Source of the DNA: Chamaelirium japonicum
Taxonomy: Eukaryota; Streptophyta; Magnoliopsida; Liliales; Melanthiaceae
DNA: 64,000 nucleotides
NCBI GenBank assembly: GCA_947650365.1
Contig: CANTAL010000103.1
Coordinates: 868,001-932,000, forward strand
Reading direction: 5' to 3'
Shown here one piece after another: positions 8,884 through 23,105 of this stretch. Each line of letters begins with the position of its first letter. Position 1 is the stretch's first letter. A program made the translations under genes and the position numbers. Under the pieces are notes generated by a model. The model had not been told where the DNA came from, did no database searches, and saw only the letters and a list, made by a program, of their open reading frames with translations.

Positions 8884-9045
8884 CAGGAGCTCGCCCAGGC
8901 TCGCTCAGGAGCTCGCCCATGCTCGCTCAGGAGCTCGCCCATGCTCGCCCATGCTCGCTCAGGAGCTCGCCCAGGCTCGCTCAGGAGCTCGCCCATGCTC
9001 GCTCAGGAGCTCGCCCATGCTCGCTCAGGAGCTCGCCCAAGCTCG
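8840..9045 (+). repeat. 22-bp minisatellite in LTR U3
   Basis: About nine repeats of GCTCAGGAGCTCGCCCATGC plus TC, with CATGC/CAGGC variation and one short 10-bp unit near 8945. Every unit holds the palindrome GAGCTC. U3 repeats of this kind can act as transcriptional enhancers, but nothing here shows that they do. Confidence 0.85.
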
Positions 9046-9330
9046 CCCGGACCCCTGTTTATCGAAGAGGTTGCTCCCGCAAGGTCGACTCTTGATAGAT
9101 GTGGGCGAAAGGACGGAGCAGTACAGGGTGAGCTTGCCTTTTGCTTCCTCCCTAAGACCGCCCAGACTTGAACATTCCAGAATAGCCACCTGGCCGCGAC
9201 AAGAAAGATGCCCTCCCCCACTCAAACCGCCTGGCAGGCTTGACGACAGAATGTCAGGGTGCGAGTACCAAGGACTGTCAGACCCACGCGAGCCAGAACG
9301 TGGGGGTCTAGAAGGCTCTGGAAGAATCTC

Positions 9331-9369
9331 CACGTGTCGGGCCACGGTAGGCCGCCTATTGCTATAAAT
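9331..9369 (+). promoter_or_regulatory. LTR core promoter: G-box and TATA box
   Basis: CACGTG at 9331-9336 lies 27 bp before TATAAAT at 9363-9369. Transcription would start near 9395, marking the U3/R border. In this 3' LTR the promoter would point outward into the satellite, so any transcript would read satellite RNA. Confidence 0.65.
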
Positions 9370-9567
9370 GCTCACCCCCAAGCTCCATAGTACAGGTTAA
9401 AAAATCCCTTTCCCTACCACTTTGGTATACCACAGCTCGTCGTTGTGCTTCCGTGACTGACTTGAGCGTCGGAGGGTCTGCGCTCCTAAGGGAGCCAGCC
9501 GTTCTCACGTTCTCTTTTCTTTGTCTTGCAGGCAGCCCGCACGGACCAGCGAAAAATCCCCCATACA

Positions 9568-10662
9568 GATCGTATGAATGAATTAGAATGGATCGTACGA
9601 ATAAATTAGAACGGATACATTCGTGCGAATGAATTAGAATGGATCGTATGAGTGTGAATGAATTAGAATGGATTGTGAGAATGAAATAGAATGGATTGTA
9701 CGAATAAATTAGAATGGATCGTACGAATAAATTAGAATAGATTGTATGAATGAATTAGAATGGATACAATGGATCGTATTAATGAATTAGAATGGATCGT
9801 GCGAATGAATTAGAATGGATCGTACGAATGAGTAAGAATGGATCGTACGAATGAATTAGAATGGATCGTACGAATGAATTAGAATAGATTGTGCGAATGA
9901 ATTAGAATAGATTGTGCGAATGAATTAGAATGGATCGTACGAATGAATTAGAATGGATAAATTCGTGCAAATGAATAAGAATGGATTGTATGAATGAATT
10001 AGATTGGATCGTATAAATGAATTAGAATGGATCGTACGAATGAATTAGAATGGATCGTGCGAATGAATTAGAATGGATCGTATGAATGAATTAGAATGGA
10101 TCGTGCGAATGAATTAAAATGGATCGTATGAATGAAATAGAATGGATCGTATGAATTAGAATGGATCGTACGAATGAAATAGAATGGATCGTACGAATGA
10201 ATTAGAATGGATACGAATGGATCGTACGAATGAGTAAGAATGGATCGTACGAATGAAATAGAATGGATTGTGCAAATGAATTAGAATGGATCGTACGAAT
10301 GAATTAGAATAGATTGTGCGAATGAATTAGAATGGATCGTACGAATGAATTAGAATGGATCGTACGAATGAATTAGAATGGATCGTATGAATGAATTAGA
10401 ATGGATCGTGTGAATGAATTAGAATAGATTGTGTGAATGAATTAGAATGGATCGTACGAATGAATTGGAATGGATACATTCGTGCGAATGAATTAGAATG
10501 GATTGTACGAATGAATTGGAATGGATACATTCGTGCGAATGAATTAGAATGGATCGTATGAATGAATTAGAGTGGATATATTCGTACAAATGAATTAGAA
10601 TGGATCGTACGAATGAATTAGAATGGATCGTACGAATGAATTAGAATGGATACATTCGTGCG
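9568..10662 (+). repeat. Satellite block F1
   Basis: The first block after the LTR starts in mid-monomer at GATCGTATG. It carries the insertion variant GTATGAGTGTGAATG near 9649 and two AACGG/GATACATTCG long units. It ends at a type-A junction (10649-10667). Confidence 0.9.
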
Positions 10663-12361
10663 AATCCATTCTATTTCATTCGTACGATCCATTCTAATTC
10701 ATTCGCACGATCCATAAGGAATTAGAATGGATCGTACGAATGAATTAGAATGGATCGTACGAATGAATTAGAATGGATCGTACGAAGGAATTAGAATGGA
10801 TCGTACAAAGGAATTAGAATGGATAGTACGAATGAATTAGAATGGATCGTACGAATGAATTAGAATGGATCGTGCGAATGAGTAAGAATGGATCGTACGA
10901 ATGAATTAGAATGGATTGAATTAGAATGAATCGTACGAATGAATTAGAATGGATCGTACGAATGAATTGGAATGGATTGTGCGAATGAATTAGAATGGGT
11001 CGTACGAATGAATTAGAATGGATACACGATCCAGATCCATTCTAATTCATTCGTACGATCCATTCTATTTCATTCATACGATCCATTCTAATTCATTCAT
11101 ACGATCGTACGAAGGAAATAGAATGGATCGTGCGAATGAATTAGAATATGGATCGTACGAAGGAATTAGAATGGATCGTACGAATGAATTCGAATGTATC
11201 CTTTCTAATTCATTCGTACGATCCATTCTAATTCATTCGTACGATCCATTCTAATTCATTCGTACGATCCATTCTAACTCATTCGCACGATCCATTCTAA
11301 TTTATTCGCACGATCCTACGAATGAATTAGAATAGATTGTGCGAATGAATTAGAATGGATCTGGATCGTGTATCCATTCTAATTCATTCGTACGACCCAT
11401 TCTAATTCATTCGTACGATCCATTCTAATTCATTCATACGATCCATTCTATTTCATTCGTACGATCCATTCTTACTCATTCGTACGATCAATTCTAATTC
11501 ATTAGCATGATCCATTCTAATTCATTCGTACGATCTATTCTATTTCATTCGTACAATCCATTCTTACTCAATCATACGATCCATTCTAATTCATACGATC
11601 CATTCTAATTCATTCGCACGAATGTATTCATTCCAATTCATTCGTACGATCCATTCTAATTCATTCGCACAATCTATTCTAATTCATTCGTACGATCAAT
11701 TCTAATTCATTAGCATGATCCATTCTAATTCATTCGTACGATCTATTCTATTTCATTCGTACAATCCATTCTTACTCAATCGTATGATCCATTCTAATCC
11801 ATTCGCACAATCTATTCTAATTCATTCGTACGATCCATTCTATTTCATTCGTACGATCCATTCTAATTCATACGATCCATTCTATTTCATTCATACGATC
11901 CATTTTACTTCATTCGCACGATCCATTCTAATTCATTCGTACTATCCATTCTATTTCCTTCGTACGATCCATTCTAATTTTTTCGTACGATCCATTCTAA
12001 TTCATTCGTACGATCCATTCTAATTCATTCGTACGATTCATTCTAATTCAATCCATTCTAATTCATTCGTACGATCTATTCTTACTCATTCGTACGATCC
12101 ATTCTAATTCATTCGCACGAATGAATCCATTCTAATTCATTCGTATGATCCATTCTAATTCATTCGCATGAATGTATCCATTCTAATTCATTCGTACGAT
12201 CCATTCTATCTCATTCGTATAATCCATTCTATTTCATTCGTACGATCCATTCTAATTCATTCGCACGATCCATTCTAATTCATTTGCATGATCCATTCTA
12301 ATTCATTCGTACGATCGATTCTAATTCATTCATACGATCCATTCTAATTTATTCGCACGAT
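10663..12361. repeat. Satellite, short alternating blocks then R
   Basis: Blocks: R 10663-10712, F 10713-11019, R 11039-11105, F 11106-11185, R 11202-11318, F 11319-11356, R 11376-12361. The F-to-R joints are type D (11020-11038), type B (11186-11201) and type D reversed (11357-11375). Confidence 0.85.
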
Positions 12362-13230
12362 TAGAATGGATCGTATGAATGAATTAGATTGGATCGTATA
12401 AATGAATTAGAATGGATCGTACGAATGAATTAGAATGGATCGTGCTAATGAATTAGAATGGATCGTGTGATACATTCGTGCGAATGAATTAGAATGGATC
12501 ATACAAATGAATTAGAATGGATTCATTCGTGTGAATGAATTAGAATGGATCGTACGAATGAGTAAGAATGGATCGTACGAATGAATTAGAATGGATTGAA
12601 TTAGAATGAATCGTACGAATGAATTAGAATGGATCGTACGAATGAATTAGAATGGATTGAATTAGAATGGATCATACGAATGAATTAGAATAGATTGTAC
12701 GAATGAATTAGAATGGATCGTACGAATGAATTAGAATGGATCGTACGAATGAATTAGAATGGATCGTACGAATGCGATAGAATGGATACATTCGTGCGAA
12801 TCAATTCTATTTCATTCGTACGATCCATTCTAATTCATTCGCACGATCCATTCTAATTTATTCATACGATCCATTCTAATTCATTCGCACGATCCATTCT
12901 AATTCATTCGCACGATCCATTCTAATTTATTCATACAATCCATTCTAATTCTTTTGCACGAATGCATCCATTCTAATTCATTCGTACGATCCATTCTAAT
13001 TCATTCGTATGATCCATTCTAATTCATTCGCACAATCCATTCTAATTCATTCACACTCATACGATCCATTCTAATTCATTCGTGCGAATGAATTAGAATG
13101 GATCGTATGAATGAATTAGAGTGGATACATTCGTACGATCCATTCTAATTCATTCTAATTCATTAGAATGGATTGCATGACTGAATTAGAATAGATCGTA
13201 CGAATGAATTAGAATGGATCGTACGAAATG
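12362..13230. repeat. Satellite, F block and small inversions
   Basis: Blocks: F 12362-12797, R 12798-13085, F 13086-13132, R to about 13160, F 13161-13226. The blocks of about 30-65 bp are only one to three monomers long. Confidence 0.8.
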
Positions 13231-16200
13231 TATCCATTCTAATTCATTCGTACGATCCATTCTAATTCATTCGTATGATCCATTCTTACTCATTCGTACG
13301 ATCCAATCTAATTCATTCATACGATCCATTCTACGATCCATTCTAATTCATTCGTACGTTCCATTCTAATTCATTCGTACGATCCATTCAAATTCATTAA
13401 TACGATCCATTCTAATTCATTCGCACGATCCATTCTAATTCATTCGTACGATCCATTCTAATTCATTCATACGATCCATTCTAATTCATTCGCACGAATG
13501 AATCCATTCTAATTCATTCGTATGATCCATTCTAATTCATTCGCATGAATGTATCCATTCTAATTCATTCGCACGATCCATTCTAATTCATTCGCACGAT
13601 CCATTCTAATTCAATCGCACGATCCATTCTAATTCATTCGTACGATCCATTCTAATTCATTCGCACAATCTATTCTAATTCATTCACACTCATACGATCC
13701 ATTCTAATTCATTCGCACGAATGTATCCGTTCTAATTCATTCGTACGATCCATTCTAATTCATTCGCACAATCTATTCTAATTCATTCGAACGATCCATT
13801 CTAAGTCATTCGTACGATCCATTCTAATTCATTCGTACGATCCATTCTAATTCATTCGCACGATCCATTCTATTTCATTCGTACGATCCATTCTAATTCA
13901 TTCGTACGAATGTATCCATTCCAATTCATTCGTACGATCCATTCTAATTCATTCGCACAATCTATTCTAATTCATTCGTACGATCAATTCTAATTCATTC
14001 GCACGTATTCATTCTAATTCATTCATACGATCCATTCTATTTCATTCGTACGATCCATTCTTACTCATTCGTATGATCCATTCTAATTCATTCGTACGAT
14101 CCATTCTAATTCATTCGTACGATCCATTCTAATTCATTCGCACAATCTATACGTTCCATTCTAATTCATTCGTAAGATCCATTCTAATTTATTCGCACGA
14201 TCCATTCTAATTCATTCCTACGATCCATTCTAATTCATTCGCACAATCTATTCTAATTCATTCGAACGATCCATTCTAATTCATTCATACGATCCATTCT
14301 AATTCATTCGTACGATCTATTCTATTTCATTCGTACAATCCTTTCTTACTCAATCGTATGATCCATTCTAATCCATTCGCACAATCTATTCTAATTCATT
14401 CGTACGATCCAATCTATTTCATTCATACGATCCATTCTAATTCATACGATCCATTCTATTTCATTCATACGATCCATTTTAATTCATTCGCATGATCCAT
14501 TCTAATTCATTCATACGATCCATTCTAATTCATTTATACGATCCATTTTAATCCAGTCGCACAATCTATTCTAATTCATTCGTACGATCAATTCTAATTC
14601 ATTAGCATGATCCATTCTAATTCATTCGTACGATCTATTCTATTTCATTCGTACAATCCATTCTTACTCAATCGTATGATCCATTCTAATCCATTCGCAC
14701 AATCTATTCTAATTCATTCATACGATCCATTCTAATTTATTCGCACGATCCATTCTAATTCCTTCATATGATCCATTCTAATTCATTCGTACGGTATGAT
14801 TCATTCTAATTCATTCGTACGATTCATTCTAATTCATTCGTACAATCTATTCTATTTCATTCGCACAATCTATTCTAATTCATTCGAACGATCCATTCTA
14901 ATTCATTCATACGATCCATTCAAATTCATTCATACGAATCTATCCATTCTAATTCATTCGTACGATCCATTCTAATTCATTCGCACGATCCATTCTAATT
15001 CATTAATACGATCCAATCTAATTCATTCATACGATCTATTCTAATTCATTCGCACGAATATATCCTTTCTAATTCATTCGTACGATCCAAATTCATTTAT
15101 CCGTACGATCTATTCTATTTCATTCGTATGATCCATTCTTATCGTACGATCCATTCTAATTCAATCCATTCTAATTCATTCGTACGATCCATTCTAATTC
15201 ATTCGTACGATCCATTCTAATTCATTCGTACGATTCATTCTAATTCAATCCATTCTAATTCATTCGTACGATACATTTATTTCATTCGCACGATCCATTC
15301 TAATTCATTCGCACGATCCATTCTAATTCATTCATACGATCCATTCTAATTCATTCGTACGATCCATTCTAATTCATTCGCATAATCTATTCTAATTCAT
15401 TCGTACGATCCATTCTAATTCATTCGCACGATCCATTCTAATTCATTCATACGATCCATTCTATTTCATTCGTACGATCCATTCTTACTCATTCGTACGA
15501 TCCATTCTAATTCATTTGCACGAAGGTATCCATTCTAATTCATTCGTACTATCCATTCTAATTCCTTCGTACGATCCATTCTAATTCCTTCGTACGATCC
15601 ATTCTAATTCATTCGTACGATCCATTCTAATTCATTCGCACAATCCATTCTAATTCATTCACACTCATACGATCCATTCTAATTCATTCGTACGATCCAT
15701 TCTACTTCATTCGTACGATCCATTCTAATTCATACGATCCATTCTATTTCATTCATACGATCCATTTTAATTCATTCGCACGATCCATTCTAATTCATTC
15801 GTACGACCCATTCTAATTCATTCGCACGATCCATTCTAATTCATTCGTACGATCTAATCTATTTCATTCGTACAATCCATTCTAATTCATTCATACGATC
15901 CAATCTAATTCATTCATACGATCCATTCTAATTCATTTGTACGATCTATTCTATTTCATTCATACGATCCATTCTAATTCGTTTGTACGATCCTTTCTAA
16001 TTCCTTCGTACGGTCCATTCTATTTCATTCGTATGACCCATTATAATTCATAAGTACGATCCATTCTAATTCATTCAAACGATCCATTCTAGTTCATTCG
16101 TACGATCCATTCTAATTCATTCGCACGATCCATTCTAATTCATTCATACGATCCAATCTAATTCATTCATACGATCCATTCTAATTCATTCGTACAATCC

Positions 16201-16288
16201 ATTCTAATTCATTCGCACGATCCATTCTAATTCATTCGTACGATTCATTCTAATTCAATCCATTCTAATTCATTCGTACGATCCATTG
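13231..16288 (-). repeat. Satellite, longest R block (about 3.06 kb)
   Basis: The longest stretch in one orientation in the window. It holds an R copy of the 10-monomer higher-order repeat (15371-15600) and several CACTCATACG variants (13687, 15661). Confidence 0.9.
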
Positions 16289-16967
16289 ATACATTCGTGC
16301 GAATGAATTAGAATGGATCGTATGAATGAATTAGAGTGGATACATTCGTACAAATGAATTAGAATGGATCGTACGAATGAATTAGAATGGATACATTCGT
16401 GCGAATGAATTAGAATGGATCATATGAATGAATTAGAATGGATCGTTTGAGTGAATTAGAATAGATTGTGCGAATGAATTAGAATGGATCGTATGAATGA
16501 ATTAGAATGGATCGTGCGAATAAATTAGAATGGATCGTATGAATGAATTAGAATGGATCGTGCGAATGAATTAGAATATAGATCGTACGAATGAATTAGA
16601 ATGGATCGTACGAATGAATTCGAATGTATCCTTTCTAATTCATTCGTACGATCCATTCTAATTTATTCGTACGATCCATTCTAATTCATTCGTACGATCC
16701 ATTCTAATTCATTCGCACGATCCATTCTAATTCATTCGCACGATCCATTCTAATTCATTCATACGATCCATTCTAATTTATTCGATCGAATGTATCCATT
16801 CTAATTCATTCGTTCGATCCATTCTAATTCATTTGTACGATCCATTCTAATTCATTCGCACGATCCATTCTAATTCATGCATACGATCCAATCTAATTCA
16901 TTCATACGATCCATTCTAATTCATTCGCACGAATGTATCCATTCTAATTCATTCGTACATGTATGAA
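16289..16967. repeat. Satellite, F then R
   Basis: F 16289-16615 and R 16632-16967, joined by a type-B spacer (16616-16631). Confidence 0.85.
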
Positions 16968-18158
16968 TGGATTAGAATGGACCGTACGAATGAATTAGAG
17001 TTGATACATTCATACGAATGAATTAGAATGGATCGTATGAATGAATTAGAATCGATCGTACGAATGAATTAGAATGGATACCTTCGTGCAAATGAATTAG
17101 AATGGATCGTACGAATGAGTAAGAATGGATCGTACGAATGAAATAGAATGGATCGTATGAATGAATTAGAATGGATACGTGTGAATGAATTAGAATTGAT
17201 TGTACGAATGAATTAGAATAGATTGTGCGAATGAATTAGAATGGATCGTACGAATGAATTAGAATGGATACGAATGGATCGTACGAATGAGTAAGAATGG
17301 ATCGTACGAATGAAATAGAATGGATTGTACGAATGAATTAGAATGGATACATTTGTGCGAATGAATTAGGATGGATCGTATGAATGAATTAGAATGGAGC
17401 GTACGAATGAATTAGCATGGATTGAATTAGAATGAATCGTACGAATGAATTAGAATGAATCATACCGTACGAATGAATTAGAATGGATCATACGAAGGAA
17501 TTAGAATGGATCGTACGAATGAATTAGAATGGATTGTACGAATGAATTAGAATGGATCGTACGAATGAATTAGAATGGATCGTACGAAGGAATTAGAATG
17601 GATAGTACGAATGAATTAGAATGGATACCGTCGTGCAAATGAATTAGAATGGATCGTACGAATGAGTAAGAATGGATCGTATGAATGAAATAGAATGGAT
17701 CGTATAAATGAATTAAAATGGATCGTGCGAATGAATTAGAATGGATCGTGCGATAGAATTAGAATGGATCGTACGAATGAATTAGAATGGATACATTCGT
17801 GCGAATGAATTAGGATGGATCGTATGAATGAATTAGAATGGATCGTACGAATGAATTAGAATGGATACATTCGTGCGAATGAATTAGAATGGATCGTATG
17901 AATGAATTAGAATCGATCGTACGAATGAATTAGAATGGATCATGCGAATGAATTAGAATGGATCGTGCGAATGAATTAGAATGGATCGTATGAATGAATT
18001 AGAATGGATCGTATGAATGAATTAGAATGGATCGTACGAATGAATTAGAATGTATCGTGCGAATAAATTAGAATGGATCGTATGAATGAATTAGAATGGA
18101 TCGTGCGAATGAATTAGAATATGGATCGTACGAAGGAATTAGAATGGATCGTACGAAT
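16968..18158 (+). repeat. Satellite F block, 1.2 kb
   Basis: It includes a unit series with GGATACCTTCGTGCAAATG and GAGTAAG variants (17085-17160, 17620-17700), which are parts of the higher-order repeat. It ends at a type-B joint (18159-18174). Confidence 0.88.
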
Positions 18159-19572
18159 GAATTCGAATGTATCCTTTCTAATTCATTCGTACGATCCATT
18201 CTAATTCCTTCATACGATCCATTCTAATTCATTCGTACGATCCATTCTAATTCATTCGTACGATCCATTCTAATTCATTCGTACGATCCAATCTAATTCA
18301 TTCGTACGATCCATTCCAATTCATTCGCACAATCTGTTCTAATTCATTCGTACGATCCATTCTAATTCATTCGCACGATCCATTCGTATGAATGAATTAG
18401 AATGGATCGTACGAATGAATTAGAATGCATACATTCGTGCAAAAGAATTAGAATGGATTGTATGAATGAATTAGAATGGATAGTACGAATGAATAAGAAT
18501 GGATCGTATGAATGAATTAGAGTGGATCATATGAATGAATTAGAATGGATCGTATGAATGAATTAGAATGGATCGTGCGAATGAATTAGAATGGATCGTG
18601 CGAATGAATTAGAATGGATCGTACGAATGAATTAGAATGGGTCGTACGAATGAATTAGAATGGATACACGATCCAGATCCATTCTAATTCATTCGCACAA
18701 TCTATTCTAATTCATTCGTAGGATCCATTCTAATTCATTACTACGATCCATTCTAATTCATTCATACGATCCATTCTAATTCATTCGCACGATCCATTCT
18801 AATTCATTCGCACGATCCATTCTAATTCATTCGTACGATCCTTTCTAATTCCTTCGTACGATCCATTCTAATTCCTTCGTACGATCCATTCTAATTCATT
18901 CGTACGATCCATTCTAATTCATTCGTACGATCCATTCTAATTCATTCGCGCGAATGTATCCATTCTAATTCATTCGTACAATCCATTCTTACTCATTCGT
19001 AATGAATTAGAATGGATACATTCGTGCAAAAGAATTAGAATTGATTGTATGAATGAATTAGAATGGATCGTGCAAATGAATTAGAATGGATTGTGCGAAT
19101 GAATTAGAATGGATCGTACGAATGAATTAGAATAGATCGTACGTATGAATTAGAATGGATACATTCGTGCGAATGAATTAGAATGGATCGTATGAATGAA
19201 TTAGATTGGATCGTATGAATGAATTAGAATGGATTGTATGAATTAGAATGGATACCTTCGTGCAAATAAAATAGAATGGATCGTACGAATGAATTAGAGT
19301 AGATTGTGCGAATGGATTAGAATGGATCATACGATTGAGTAAGAATGGATTGTACGAATGAAATAGAATAGATCGTACGAATGAATTAGAATGGATCGTA
19401 CGAATGAATTAGAATGGATCGTTCGAATGAATTAGAATAGATTGTGCGAATGAATTAGAATGGATCGTACGAATGAATTAGAATGGATCGTACGAATGAA
19501 TTAGAATGGATCGTACGAATGAATTAGAATGGATCGTGCGAATGAATTAGAATGGATCGTACGAATGAAATA
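18159..19572. repeat. Satellite, R/F/R/F mosaic
   Basis: R 18175-18385, F 18386-18661, R 18681-19004, F 19005-19577. A type-D joint is at 18662-18680. Confidence 0.85.
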
Positions 19573-20845
19573 GAATAGATTCGCACGAATGTATCCATTC
19601 TAATTCATTCCTACGATCCATTCTAATTCATTCGTACAATCCATTCTAATTCATTCGCACGATCCATTCGCATTCACTCAAACGATCCATTCTAATTCAT
19701 TCATACAATCCATTCTAATTCTTTTGCACGAATGTATCCATTCTAATTCATTCGTACGATCCATTCTATTTCATTCGTATGATCTATTCTAATTCATTCG
19801 CATGATCCATTCTAATTCCTTCGTACGATCCATTTTAATTCATTCGCACGATCCATTCTAATTCATTCATACGATCCATTCTAATTCATTCGTACGATCC
19901 ATTCTAATTTCTTCGTATGATCTATTCTAATTCCTTCGTACGATCCATTCTAATTCATTCATACGATCTATTCTAATTCTTTCGCACGAATGTATCCATT
20001 CTAATTCATTCGTACGATCCAATCTAATTCCTTCGTACGATCCATATTCTAATTCATTCGTACGATCCATTCTAATTTATTCGTACAATCCATTCTAATT
20101 CATTCGTACGAATGTATCCATTCTAATTCATTCGTACGATCCATTCTACGAATTAGAATGGGTCGTATGAATAAATTAGAATGGATCGTGCGAATAAATT
20201 AGTATGGATCATATGAATGAATTAGAATAGATTGTGCGAATGAATTAGAATGGATCGTACGAATGAATTAGAATGGATACATTCGTGCGAATGAATTAGA
20301 ATGGATCATACGAATGAATTAGAATGGATCATATGAATGAATTAGAATGGATCGTACGAATGAATTAGAATGGATACATTCATGCGAATGAATTAGAATG
20401 GATCATACGAATGAATTAGAATGGATTCATTCGTGCGAATGAATTAGAATGGATCGTACGAATGAGTAAGAATAGATCGTACGAAAGAATTAGAATGGAT
20501 TGAATTAGAATGAATCGTACGAATGAATTAGACTGGATCGTACGAATGAATTAGAATGGATCGTACGAATGAAATAGAATGGATCGTATGAATGAATTAG
20601 AATGGATCGTGCGAATGAATTAGAATGGATTGTACGAATGAATTAGAATAGATTGTGCGAATGAATTAGAATGGATCGTGCGAATGAATTAGAATGGATC
20701 ATACGAATGAATAAGAATAGATTGTGCGAATGAATTAGAATGGATCGTACGAATGAATTAGAATGGATCGTACGAATGAATTAGAATAGATCGTGCGAAT
20801 GAATTAGAATGGATCGTACGAATGAAATAGAATGGATTCGCACGA
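19573..20845. repeat. Satellite, R then F
   Basis: R about 19590-20150 after a type-C joint (19578-19596), then F 20153-20834 ending at another type-C joint (20835-20853). Confidence 0.85.
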
Positions 20846-21886
20846 ATGTATCCATTCTAATTCATTCGTACGATCCATTCTAATTCAATCGTACAATCCA
20901 TTCTAATTCATTCGCACGATCCATTCGCATTCACTCAAACGATCCATTCTAATTCATTCATATGATCCATTCTAATTCATTCGTACGATCCATTCTAATT
21001 CATTCGTACGATCCATTCTAATTCATTCGCACAATCTATTCTAATTCATTCGTACGATCCATTATAATTCATTCGCACGATCCATTCTAATTCATTCGTA
21101 CGATCCATGTTCTAATTCATTCGCACGATCCATTCTAATTCGAACCATTCTAATTCATTCGTACGATCCATTCTAATTCATTCGTACGATGCATTCTAAT
21201 TCATTCGTACGATTCATTCTAATTCAATCCATTCTAATTCATTCGTACGATCCATTCTTACTCATTCGTACGATCCATTCTAATTCATTCGCACGAATGA
21301 ATCCATTCTAATTCATTCGTATGGTCCATTCTAATTCATTAGCATGAATGTATCCATTCGAATTCATTCATACGATCCATTCTATCTCATTCGTACAATC
21401 CATTCTATCTCATTCGCACAATCTATTCTAATTCATTCATACGATCCATTCTAATTTATTCGCACAATCCATTCTAATTCATTCATACGATCCATTCTAA
21501 TTCATTCATATGATCCATTCTAATTCATTCGTATGATCCATTCTAATTCATTCATACGATCCATTCTAATTCATTCGTACGATCCATTCTAATTCATTCG
21601 TACGATCCATTCTAATTCATTAATACGATCCAATCTAATTCATTCATACGATCCATTCTAATTCATTCGTACGATCCATTCTAATTCATTCGCACGATCC
21701 ATTCTAATTCATTCGCACGATCATTTCTAATTCATTCATACGATCCATTCTAATTCATTCGTACGATCCATTCTAATTCATTCGCACGATCCATTCTAAT
21801 TCATTCGTACGATCCAATCTAATTCATTCGTACGATCCATTCTAATTCTAATTCATTCGTACAATCCATTCTAATTCATTTGTACG
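20846..21886 (-). repeat. Satellite R block, 1.04 kb
   Basis: Plain R monomers, with a local doubled TTCTAATTCTAATTC at about 21839-21853 and the unusual CATTCGCATTCACTCAAACG unit near 20925. Confidence 0.88.
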
Positions 21887-23105
21887 AATGAATTAGAATG
21901 GATCGTACGAATGAGAAAAATGGATCGTACGAATGAATTAGAATGGATTGAATTAGAATGAATCGTACGAATGAATTAGAATGGATCGTACGAATGAATT
22001 AGAATGGATCGTACGAATGAATTAGAATGGATAGTACAAAAGAATTAGAATGGATTGAATTATAATGAATCGTACGAATGAATTAGAATGAATCATACCG
22101 TACGAATGAATTAGAATGGATCATACGAAGGAATTAGAATGGATCGTACGAATGAATTAGAATGGATCGTACGAATGAATTAGAATGGATCGTACGAAGG
22201 AATTAGAATGGATCGTACGAAGGAATTAGAATGGATAGTACGAATGAATTAGAATGGATACCTTCGTGCAAATGAATTAGAATGGATCGTACGAATGAGT
22301 AAGAATGGATCGTACGAATGAAATAGAATGGATCGTATGAATGAATTAGAATGGATCGTGTGAATGAATTAGAATGGATCGTACGAATGAATTAGAATAG
22401 ATTGTGCGAATGAATTAAAATGGATCGTACGAATGAATTAGAATGAATCGTACGAATGAATTAGAATGGATCGTATGAATGAATTAGAATGGATCGTGCG
22501 AATGAATTAGAATGGATCGTACGAATGAAATAGAATGGATTCGCACGAATGTATTCATTCTAATTCATTCGTACGATCCATTCTAATTCATTCGTACAAT
22601 CCATTCTAATTCATTCGCACGATCCATTCGCGTGAATGAATTAGAATGGATCGTACGAATGAGTAAGAATGGATCGTGCGAATGAATTAGAATGGATCAT
22701 ATGAATGAATTAGAATGGATCGTATGAATGAATTAGAATGGATCGTGCGAATAAATTAGAATGGATCGTATGAATGAATTAGAATAGATTGTGCGAATGA
22801 ATTAGAATGGATCGTACGAATGAATTAGAATGGATACATTCGTGCGAATGAATTAGAATGGATCGTATGAATGAATTAGAATCGATCGTACGAATGAATT
22901 AGAATGGATCATGCGAATGAATTAGAATGGATTGAATTAGAATGAATCGTACGAATGAGTAAGAATGGATCCATTCTATTTCATTCGTACGATCCATTCT
23001 AATTCATTCATACGATCCTTTCTAATTCCTTCGTACGAATGAATTAGAATGGATTGCATGAATGAATTAGAATAGATCGTACGAATGAATTAGAATGGAT
23101 CGTAC
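21887..23105. repeat. Satellite, F with an F higher-order repeat, then short R/F blocks
   Basis: F 21887-22540 holds a full forward higher-order repeat (22191-22410). Then R 22547-22630, F 22630-22972, R 22973-23031 and F 23038-23105. The joint at 23032-23037 is a seamless palindrome. Confidence 0.85.
22191..22410 (+). repeat. Reference forward copy of the 10-monomer higher-order repeat
   Basis: The ordered variants are CGTACGAAGG, GGATAGTACG, GGATACCTTCGTGCAAATG, CGTACGAATGAGTAAG, CGTACGAATGAAATAG, CGTATG, then CGTGCG or CGTGTG, CGTACG and AGATTGTGCG, and finally a plain unit: about 235 bp when complete. The same series is seen forward at 25851-26045, 38705-38930 and about 41860-42075, and partly at 62580-62745. 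Confidence 0.8.

Larger units (their letters stand above)
1..9567 (+). mobile_element. Ty3/gypsy LTR retrotransposon, Tat-like, 3' part, degenerate
   Basis: This is the 3' portion of a large plant Ty3/gypsy element. The order seen is reverse transcriptase, archaeal-type RNase H, integrase, 78-bp tandem repeats, an antisense gene, 146-bp tandem repeats, polypurine tract and 3' LTR. RT before integrase in pol is the Ty3/gypsy order. A second RNase H, an antisense gene in the pol-LTR interval and no visible chromodomain after the integrase are known of the Tat clade, so I infer that lineage. The 5' LTR, primer binding site and gag are outside the window. The element is defective: an internal stop and frameshift in pol, a changed integrase catalytic residue and three stops in the antisense gene. 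It ends directly against the 23-bp satellite. Confidence 0.9.
8609..9567 (+). repeat. 3' LTR, about 959 bp
   Basis: It starts TGTTGGGGG directly after the polypurine tract and ends CCCCCATACA, near-complementary ends of the usual TG...CA kind (one extra base). The satellite begins at the next base. Inside are U3 tandem repeats (8634-9045), a G-box, and a TATA box at 9363. The 5' copy is outside the window, so the 3' boundary rests on the terminal repeat and on the sharp change to satellite. Open frames within it (for example 8875-9367) come from the 22-bp repeats. Confidence 0.82.

Noticed and set aside
8875-9381. Frames rich in LAQELAQARSGARP in the LTR
   Set aside because: They are translations of the 22-bp U3 minisatellite, in a noncoding part of the element.
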